The notes below the pieces were generated by a model that saw nothing but the letters and a program-made list of their open reading frames with translations, did not search any database and was not told the origin of the DNA. A stretch of 11,515 nt of DNA from CAZNNH01 sp964574335. Lineage in GTDB: Bacteria; Acidobacteriota; Vicinamibacteria; Fen-336. Every line of letters starts with the position of its first letter. Position 1 is the first letter of the stretch. Shown one piece after another: positions 6,755 to 11,515 of this stretch. The stretch covers positions 1 to 11,515 of the forward strand of contig CAZNNH010000195.1 in assembly GCA_964574335.1 (NCBI GenBank), in the 5' to 3' direction. The position numbers and the translations under genes are program-made.

Positions 6755-9700
6755 GTGAGCAAGTTCAACCCGATCAAGGCCAAGCAGGAGGCCGACAAAC
6801 AAGAGAAGGCCGGCCGCCTCGAGCAGGCGATCAAGCTCTATCGACAGATCGTCGACGACAACCCACGCGACTGGAACACCACCAACAAGATCGGCGACCT
6901 TCTCGCCAAGCTCGGGCGGACCCGCGACGCGGCCAAGGAGTACGCCAAGGTCGCCGACTTCTACGCCAAAGACGGCTTCCTGCTCAAGGCCATCGCGATC
7001 TGGAAGAAGATCAACAAGCTCGACACCACCTCCCTCGACCCCTACCTCAACCTGGCCGAGCTCTACGCCAAGCAGGGCCTCATGATGGAGGCCAAGGGAC
7101 AGTACCAGATCGTCGTCGACGAGCACCTGAAGCGGGGCCGGGGGCGGGACGCCGCCGACGTCCTCAAGAAGATCGTCGATATCGATCCCGGTGATCTGAA
7201 GGTCCGCAGCAAGCTGGCCGACCTCTACACCCGCGACGGGAACAAGCCCAAGGCCGTGGAGGAGTACGTTGCCATCGCCGAGGAGCTCAACAAGAAGGGG
7301 CACCTCGCGGAAGCGCTCCAGGTCCTCGAGAAGGGGCTCAAGCTGGACCCCTCGAGCGCCCGGCTGCGCGACGAGCTGGCTCGTATCCACCTGCTCCAGA
7401 AGAACTACGACAAGGCGGCCCGCTACCTCCAAGAGGCGGTTCGCGCCTCCCCCGGGGACTCCCAGCTTCTGTCTCGCCTCGGCGAGGCATACCTCGGCGG
7501 CCACAAGATCGACGAGGCCGAGGCCATCTTCCGCAAGCTGCTCGAGGCGAACCCAGAGGATCAGGACGCCCGGATCCAGATGGGCCGGGTCCACCTCCTT
7601 CGGGGCCAGATCGATCGGGCGTACGACGAGCTGCTGCCGGCGGTGGACGCCCTGCTCAGCCGGCGGGAGGGCGAGAAGGCGGCTGCGATCATGCAGCAGC
7701 TCGCGCAGAAGAACCCCTCCCACGTCAGGACCCTGAACAAGCTGGTCGAGATCCACCGGGTGTTCCAGAACGACCGGGCGGTGGTGGCCACCTATACCCA
7801 GCTCTCCGAGGCCTACATCAGCCACGGGCAGTTCGAAGAGGCCGCCTCGGTCCTCGAGATCCTGGTCACGATGGAGCCCCACAACCAGCAGCACCGCTCC
7901 AAGCTCGACTTCGTGCGGGCGAAGGTCCATCCCGCCCAGCGCCCGGCCGGGTCCCCGCCGCCCGTCGCCGCTCCAGACGACTTCGAGGTCGAGGACCTGG
8001 GCTTCCCGCTCCCCGAAGAGCCGGAGCCGCCTGCGGTGGGGGCCCCGAGAGCGGCGCCCGCGGCGCCACCGGTGGCCCCTCCACCCGCCGCGGCGTCGGC
8101 CCAGGCCCCACGTTCGTTGCCGGCCATCGAGCTCTCGGGTGCCCTCGGCGAGGAGGACACCGAGTTCATCGAGGAGCACCTGGCGGAGGGCAGGGTGTTC
8201 CGGAAGTACGGCCTGGTGGACAAGGCCATCGACCAGTTCGAGGCGGTGATCGCGCGCTTCCCCGACCACGTGGAGACCCGTCTCGAGCTGAAGGACCTCT
8301 TCCAGGAGCGGGAAGAGCCGGTCAGGGTGGCCGAGCAGTGCCTGGCGCTGGCCCAGATCAGTCGGCTGAAGGGCGATGCCGATGCCGCCCGCGCTCACGA
8401 GGATGAGGCGCGCGAGCTGGCACCTGAGCTGGTGCCCGCGGCCGCGCCGAGCGTCCAGGAGGAGCCGGAGCTGGCCAGCGAGGAGATCGCACCGGGGATC
8501 ACCGTCGAGGAGGAGATGCCGCTAGAGGAGCCGATGTCCATCGACCTCGGCGACGCCGGCCTCGACGACCTGCCTCCGCCTCCCGGGCGGCAGGCCCCGG
8601 CCGCCGAGGAGGGCCTCGACCTCAACCTGGAGCTCGAGCCTCCTGAGCCGGCCCAAGATGTGGGCTCCGACCTGGCCCTTCCCGAGAGCCCCTTCGACGG
8701 GGGATTCGGGTCGCTGCTGGCCGACGCGGCGCCTCCGGCCGAGCCGATGCCGCTCAGCGAGCCGGCGCCGTTGTCCCCGAAGGCGCCCCCGCCGGCACCT
8801 CCCTCGCTGGCCGGTGCCCCACGCGAGCTCCAGAAGCTCCTCGAGGAAGTCGACTCGTACGTCTCGCTGGGTTTCGTGGATGATGCCAAGGAGACGCTAC
8901 GAAGCGCCCGAGCCCGGTTCAAGGGGCACCCGGCCCTGCTCGAGAAGATCGCCGAGATGGGGCTCGATCAGGACCAAGCGGCACCTCCCGTCTCCGCCGA
9001 TGACGTGTTCGGGGACCTGGGTCTGCCGGAGATGCCCGAGCCGGTGCCATCGGTCGAGGCCGACTTCGGTTCGCCCGGGCTGGCTGACCTCGGGCTGCCG
9101 GAGCCTGACCTGCTGGAGATGCCGCTGCCCGAGCCGGAAGCCCCCGAGCCGCAGGTGCCCGAGCCGCAGGTGCCCGAGCCGGATGTGCTGGAGGCGGAGC
9201 TGTTCGGCGGGCCGACGCCGACGGAGAGCGACCCCCTCGAAGAAGACCTGTTTGGCGGGCCGACGCCGCCGGAGCCGGGCCTCGGGGAGCCGGGCCTCGG
9301 GGAGCCGGGCCTCGGGGAGCCGGGCNNNNNNNNNNNNNNNNNNNNNNNNNNNNNNNNNNNNNNNNNNNNNNNNNNNNNNNNNNNNNNNNNNNNNNNNNNN
9401 NNNNNNNNNNNNNNNNNNNNNNNNNGGAGCCGGGCCTCGGGGAGCCGGGCCTCGGGGAGCCGGGCCTCGGNNNNNNNNNNNNNNNNNNNNNNNNNNNNNN
9501 NNNNNNNNNNNNNNNNNNNNNNNNNNNNNNNNNNNNNNNNNNNNNNNNNNNNNNNNNNNNNNNNNNNNNNGGAGCCGGGCTTTGGGGAGCCGGGCTTTGG
9601 GGAGCCGGGCTTTGGGGAGCCGGGCTTTGGGGAGCCGGGCCTCGGGGAAGCCGGCGAGGGGGACGGCGTCGATCTTGGGGTCGAGCTCGGGGAGCTGTTC

Positions 9701-10192
9701 GGGGCACAATCGGCGGTCGAAGAGCCCCCGCTCGTCGAGTCGGGCAGCTCGCTCGAGGACTCGGGCCTGTCCGAGATCCTCCGCGAGTTCCAGCGGGGCG
9801 TCGACAAGCAGCTCGGCCAGGAGGACTACGACACCCGCTACAACCTGGGCATCGCTTACAAGGAGATGGGGCTGGTCGACGAGGCGATCGCCGAGTTCCA
9901 GCTTGCGGCCAAGGACGAGTCCCGGCTGCTCGAGTGCAGCAGCATGCTGGGGATCTGCTTCCTGGAGAAGGGGATGCCCAAGCTGGCGGTGAAGTGGTTC
10001 GAGAAGGGGCTGAACGTCCCCGGACGGACCCAGGAAGAGTATCTCGGGCTTCGCTACGACCTGGCCATGGCCTACGAGGCCGATGGCGACACGGAGCGGG
10101 CCCTCGGCTTGTTCACCGAGCTCTACGGTCAGCACGCCAGCTTCCGCGACGTGGCGGCCAAGGTGAGAGAGCTCAGGGCGGCTCACGGCTAG
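6755..10192 (+). CDS. Large multi-domain tetratricopeptide-repeat protein with acidic/Pro repeat linker (interrupted by two assembly gaps)
   Basis: A long cytoplasmic-looking scaffold protein with no signal peptide, membrane segment or catalytic motif. It is 1,145 residues as assembled, counting 200 Ns. Layout: TPR superhelix about 1-385, with repeated segments such as AIKLYRQIVDDNPRDWNT and YLNLAELYAKQGLMMEAKGQY; Pro/Ala-rich linker about 390-457; a helical pair about 459-560 (KYGLVDKAIDQFEAVIARFP); acidic linker; short helical segment about 689-740 (VSLGFVDDAKETLRSARARF); acidic Pro linker about 748-965 holding PEPQV and GEPGL/GEPGF repeats; C-terminal TPR block about 998-1145 (YNLGIAYKEMGLVDEAIAEFQ). 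GTG at 6755 is preferred because MSKFNPIKAKQEADK looks like the family N-terminus; a GTG at 6737 would add six residues. Related proteins are remembered from Acidobacteriota and Myxococcota, often labelled only TPR protein. Partner binding is likely; the exact role is unknown. The downstream membrane protein starts 8 nt after its stop. Confidence 0.9.
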   Translation: MSKFNPIKAKQEADKQEKAGRLEQAIKLYRQIVDDNPRDWNTTNKIGDLLAKLGRTRDAAKEYAKVADFYAKDGFLLKAIAIWKKINKLDTTSLDPYLNLAELYAKQGLMMEAKGQYQIVVDEHLKRGRGRDAADVLKKIVDIDPGDLKVRSKLADLYTRDGNKPKAVEEYVAIAEELNKKGHLAEALQVLEKGLKLDPSSARLRDELARIHLLQKNYDKAARYLQEAVRASPGDSQLLSRLGEAYLGGHKIDEAEAIFRKLLEANPEDQDARIQMGRVHLLRGQIDRAYDELLPAVDALLSRREGEKAAAIMQQLAQKNPSHVRTLNKLVEIHRVFQNDRAVVATYTQLSEAYISHGQFEEAASVLEILVTMEPHNQQHRSKLDFVRAKVHPAQRPAGSPPPVAAPDDFEVEDLGFPLPEEPEPPAVGAPRAAPAAPPVAPPPAAASAQAPRSLPAIELSGALGEEDTEFIEEHLAEGRVFRKYGLVDKAIDQFEAVIARFPDHVETRLELKDLFQEREEPVRVAEQCLALAQISRLKGDADAARAHEDEARELAPELVPAAAPSVQEEPELASEEIAPGITVEEEMPLEEPMSIDLGDAGLDDLPPPPGRQAPAAEEGLDLNLELEPPEPAQDVGSDLALPESPFDGGFGSLLADAAPPAEPMPLSEPAPLSPKAPPPAPPSLAGAPRELQKLLEEVDSYVSLGFVDDAKETLRSARARFKGHPALLEKIAEMGLDQDQAAPPVSADDVFGDLGLPEMPEPVPSVEADFGSPGLADLGLPEPDLLEMPLPEPEAPEPQVPEPQVPEPDVLEAELFGGPTPTESDPLEEDLFGGPTPPEPGLGEPGLGEPGLGEPGXXXXXXXXXXXXXXXXXXXXXXXXXXXXXXXXXXSRASGSRASGSRASXXXXXXXXXXXXXXXXXXXXXXXXXXXXXXXXXXEPGFGEPGFGEPGFGEPGFGEPGLGEAGEGDGVDLGVELGELFGAQSAVEEPPLVESGSSLEDSGLSEILREFQRGVDKQLGQEDYDTRYNLGIAYKEMGLVDEAIAEFQLAAKDESRLLECSSMLGICFLEKGMPKLAVKWFEKGLNVPGRTQEEYLGLRYDLAMAYEADGDTERALGLFTELYGQHASFRDVAAKVRELRAAHG
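9143..9187 (+). repeat. PEPQV/PEPDV 15-bp tandem repeat in the TPR gene
   Basis: Three in-frame 15-bp units (9143-9157, 9158-9172, 9173-9187) encode PEPQV, PEPQV, PEPDV. The first two are identical at DNA level. They share the 15-bp period and EP core with the larger GEPGL array about 85 bp downstream, suggesting repeated slippage in the same linker. Confidence 0.85.
9326..9425. other. Assembly gap 1 (100 Ns)
   Basis: Exactly 100 Ns, a conventional placeholder of unknown true size. Flanking sequence stops after GGAGCCGGGC and resumes at a unit start, so an uninterrupted array requires a missing length of 5+15n. The placeholder of 100 does not fit this and throws the 45-nt island that follows out of the GEPGL frame. 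Confidence 0.97.
9471..9570. other. Assembly gap 2 (100 Ns)
   Basis: Exactly 100 Ns. The left flank ends at a unit boundary and the right flank begins at one, so an uninterrupted array needs a missing length of 15m. The frame errors of the two placeholders cancel, so the downstream C-terminal TPR block is back in the original frame. Confidence 0.97.
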
Positions 10193-10200
10193 CCGCGCCA

Positions 10201-10434
10201 TTGCCGACCCTCCTCTCCGTTCTCAGCTCGCTCCTGGTCGGCCTCATCCTGACCGTGGTCCCCTGGACGGCGCTGTGGGACGCCAACTACCTGCTCCAAC
10301 CGCACCCGACCCTTCGCGACCTGGTACTGAGCATGGCGGTCCGAGGTGCCGTGACCGGTCTCGGCCTGGTCAACATCCTGCTGGCCCTCCACGAGGCCCA
10401 CGACCACCTGGGTGGGGGCCGTGAGCGCCCCTGA
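10201..10434 (+). CDS. Small membrane protein with two predicted transmembrane helices
   Basis: A 77-residue hypothetical protein. Two hydrophobic segments are visible: about 4-22 (LLSVLSSLLVGLILTVV) and about 41-64 (LVLSMAVRGAVTGLGLVNIL), joined by a loop PWTALWDANYLLQPHPTLRD rich in aromatic residues and ending in a soluble charged tail. Both ends may be cytoplasmic, which is inference. Start is a TTG at 10201, 8 nt after the TPR stop; no ATG or GTG would retain the first helix, and no strong ribosome binding site is seen. I recall similar small proteins with the PWT-LW-NYLL and RGAVTGLGLVNI patterns in Acidobacteriota/Myxococcota, but with no known function. Close spacing suggests coexpression with the TPR protein. 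Confidence 0.75.
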   Translation: MPTLLSVLSSLLVGLILTVVPWTALWDANYLLQPHPTLRDLVLSMAVRGAVTGLGLVNILLALHEAHDHLGGGRERP

Positions 10435-10488
10435 TCCAACCTGGGGCTTGCACCATCCCATTCGGCGGGGCCGTCTCCGGCGCGAGCG

Positions 10489-11247
10489 GTGATAGGTCGT
10501 CCCGCCCACGAGGCTGCGGACGTCGATCGGCTGTACGCCGAGCTGGTCCAGGTCGGTGAGGCGAGCTCCCAGGCCGCGGAGCTTCTGGTTCGCCTCGGCG
10601 ACGACGAGGGGGCACTGGTAGCCCTGCTGCGCCGGCCGCTCCCGCGGAGGTTTCTCGACCGGGTGGCTTCCTTGCCACCCTGGTCGGACCGTCCCCACGT
10701 CCTGGCCGCGGTCGTACGCAACCCGCGGGCCGGCCGCGTGCTGGGCCTGAGGCTCGTGCCTGGCCTGTTCTGGAGGGACCTGGCCGAGGTGGCGGTCGCT
10801 CCCCAGGTGCATGGTGCGGTGCGCGCTCGAGCCGAGGCGCTGCTCCAGGAGCGCCTCGAGGAGCTGCGGCTCGGGGACCGTGTCAGCCTGGCCCGGCTGG
10901 CGACGCCGCCCGTCCTCAGGCGGCTGTTGTGGGACTCGGAGCGACGCGTGCTCCAGGCCGCGCTCTTGAACCCCCGCCTCAGAGAGGCCGACCTGCGGGA
11001 GGCGGTGCGCGCCGATTCGGCGGGCCTCGAGCTGCTCGAGGAGGTGGCGAGCTCGGCGCGCTGGCGGGAGGCCTACGCCGTGCGCCTCGAGCTGGTGCTC
11101 CAGCCGCGCACGCCACTGGCGCTGGCGCTCGGCCAGCTCACTTCATTGCTGAAACGCGATCTGGAGCGCGTGGCGACCGCCAAAGGACTGCGGCCGCTCC
11201 TGCAGCGGGCCGCGTTGAGGGTCGCCGGGGATCCCCGGACTTCTTGA
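10489..11247 (+). CDS. Alpha-helical HEAT/LRV-like repeat protein, function unknown
   Basis: A 252-residue Leu/Ala/Arg-rich protein with no signal peptide or membrane segment. It is almost wholly predicted helical, with short repeated segments typical of HEAT or leucine-rich-variant superhelices: VLAAVVRNPRAG (71-82), VLQAALLNPRLRE (154-166), and a further LVLQPRTPLALAL (202-214). Other distinctive stretches are PGLFWRDLAEVA (91-102) and SLLKRDLERVATAKGL (219-234). I recall conserved uncharacterised relatives in Acidobacteriota-type genomes, but no named function. GTG at 10489 gives this length; it lacks a clear Shine-Dalgarno, and the first 40 or so residues are the least certain. It lies 54 nt after the membrane protein and probably belongs to the same transcript. 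A protein-binding role is inferred from the fold only. Confidence 0.8.
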   Translation: MIGRPAHEAADVDRLYAELVQVGEASSQAAELLVRLGDDEGALVALLRRPLPRRFLDRVASLPPWSDRPHVLAAVVRNPRAGRVLGLRLVPGLFWRDLAEVAVAPQVHGAVRARAEALLQERLEELRLGDRVSLARLATPPVLRRLLWDSERRVLQAALLNPRLREADLREAVRADSAGLELLEEVASSARWREAYAVRLELVLQPRTPLALALGQLTSLLKRDLERVATAKGLRPLLQRAALRVAGDPRTS

Positions 11248-11354
11248 GCCACAATGGTTTGACAGCATTTCCCCGGTTTCGATAGAATTCCCCGAGCCAC
11301 AGTCCCGACAAGGTCCCCTGCGCCCCCGAAACCAGGAGCGCCCTTGAGAGCGCG
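11248..11354 (+). promoter_or_regulatory. Intergenic region before the RodZ-like gene
   Basis: A 107-nt non-coding stretch containing the strong promoter at 11259-11288. The leader after the predicted start point (about 11295) is some 60 nt. It carries AGGAG (11334-11338), which is rather far from the ATG at 11355, and a nearer GAGAG (11345-11349) that fits better as ribosome binding site. Confidence 0.5.
11259..11288 (+). promoter_or_regulatory. Sigma-70-type promoter for the RodZ-like HTH gene
   Basis: A perfect -35 TTGACA (11259-11264), an 18-nt spacer and a -10 TAGAAT (11283-11288, 5 of 6 matches). It begins 11 nt after the stop of the helical-repeat gene and would start transcription near 11295, upstream of the ATG at 11355. 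It shares GTTTGACAGCA exactly with the ffh promoter. Confidence 0.72.
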
Positions 11355-11515
11355 ATGCCTCCTTTTGGCGAGAACCTCAAACGAGAGCGGGAGCTGAGAG
11401 AGATCAGCCTTCGGGACATCGCCGAGAAGACCAAGATCAGCGTCCGGTTCCTCCAGGCCATCGAGCAGGATCGCTGGGACATTCTGCCAGGCGGGGTCTT
11501 CCCCCGCGCCTTCAT
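11355..11515 (+). CDS. RodZ-like helix-turn-helix protein, N-terminal fragment (runs off window)
   Basis: Only the first 53 residues are present before the window ends. They form an HTH of the RodZ/HTH_25 type: FGENLKRERELREISLRDIA, then KTKISVRFLQAIEQDRWDILPGG and VFPRAF. RodZ-family proteins carry this cytoplasmic HTH followed by a single transmembrane helix and an extracytoplasmic domain, and bind MreB to control rod shape. Whether those later parts exist here cannot be seen, so a plain HTH regulator remains possible. The LPGG-F-RAF ending of the motif is typical of the family. ATG at 11355 is the natural start, driven by the promoter at 11259-11288. Confidence 0.85.
   Translation, partial: MPPFGENLKRERELREISLRDIAEKTKISVRFLQAIEQDRWDILPGGVFPRAF

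Larger units (their letters stand above)
9271..9645 (+). repeat. GEPGL/GEPGF 15-bp tandem array, interrupted by two N gaps
   Basis: The unit GGAGCCGGGCCTCGG repeats perfectly: three units plus a partial at 9271-9325, three units at 9426-9470, then four units of a variant with TTT replacing CTC (9571-9630, encoding GEPGF) and one CTC unit (9631-9645). A decayed unit follows at 9646. The array encodes a pentapeptide with Glu-Pro every five residues. The sequenced part holds about 11.7 units; the true number is unknown because both assembly gaps fall inside it. Confidence 0.95.

Noticed and set aside
6695..8398. 567-residue open frame on the minus strand opposite the TPR gene
   Set aside because: It is a Leu/Val/Gly-rich shadow caused by high GC and codon bias of the TPR gene, with no recognisable domain; the + strand frame has clear TPR repeats.
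9428..9469. Frameshift mutation in the TPR gene (SRASG segment)
   Set aside because: The apparent shift is an artefact of arbitrary 100-N gap lengths and reverts after the second gap.
9271..9645. CRISPR-like array
   Set aside because: Units are 15 bp, directly adjacent, with no spacers, and are in frame within a coding region.
8897..10201. Minus-strand open frame with ARLPE repeats across the 15-bp array
   Set aside because: A 15-bp unit stays open in every stop-free frame; this is the reverse complement of the GEPGL array and continues into shadow of the TPR domain.
11073..11515. Minus-strand frames at the right edge
   Set aside because: They cross the strong promoter and run opposite the helical-repeat and RodZ-like genes; composition is Ser/Arg-rich shadow with no domain.

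Overview
The window is a high-GC bacterial scaffold segment from a draft or metagenome-derived assembly, since it contains two runs of exactly 100 Ns. All recognisable genes lie on the + strand. Gene order, GTG/TTG start use, the long TPR protein and the start of a RodZ-like HTH protein suggest an Acidobacteriota-like organism, or another deep high-GC lineage such as Myxococcota/Desulfobacterota. This placement rests on remembered family resemblance, not a search, and is tentative.

Layout. Positions 1-246 hold no gene I can support; they carry a 74-bp tandem repeat with strong GC hairpins directly in front of ribE. ribE (riboflavin synthase) and ribBA (fused DHBP synthase/GTP cyclohydrolase II) follow with a 17-nt gap. 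ribD and ribH, which often accompany them, are not seen here. A near-consensus sigma-70 promoter (2137-2165) precedes a compact translation/secretion operon: ffh, rpsP, khpA (KH domain), rimM, trmD, rplS. khpA, rimM and trmD are chained to their upstream neighbours by stop/start overlaps. rnhB (RNase HII) follows about 0.1 kb later.

After a weak hairpin comes a less familiar module. It begins with a TPR protein of more than 1,100 residues whose acidic Pro-rich linker contains a 15-bp/5-residue GEPGL/GEPGF tandem array interrupted by both assembly gaps. Next are a 77-residue two-helix membrane protein starting 8 nt later, and a 252-residue alpha-helical repeat protein. After a second near-consensus promoter (11259-11288), the truncated 5' end of a RodZ-like HTH gene runs off the window. 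The two strong promoters share an identical 11-mer around the -35 box.

The first two thirds are therefore housekeeping: flavin synthesis, signal recognition particle protein, 30S maturation, tRNA m1G37 methylation, ribosomal proteins, and RNA/DNA hybrid removal. The last third is the part worth a second look: a cytoplasmic TPR scaffold with a repeat-expanded linker beside a small membrane protein and a RodZ-like protein. A cell-envelope or polarity role is possible but is only inferred from family and context.
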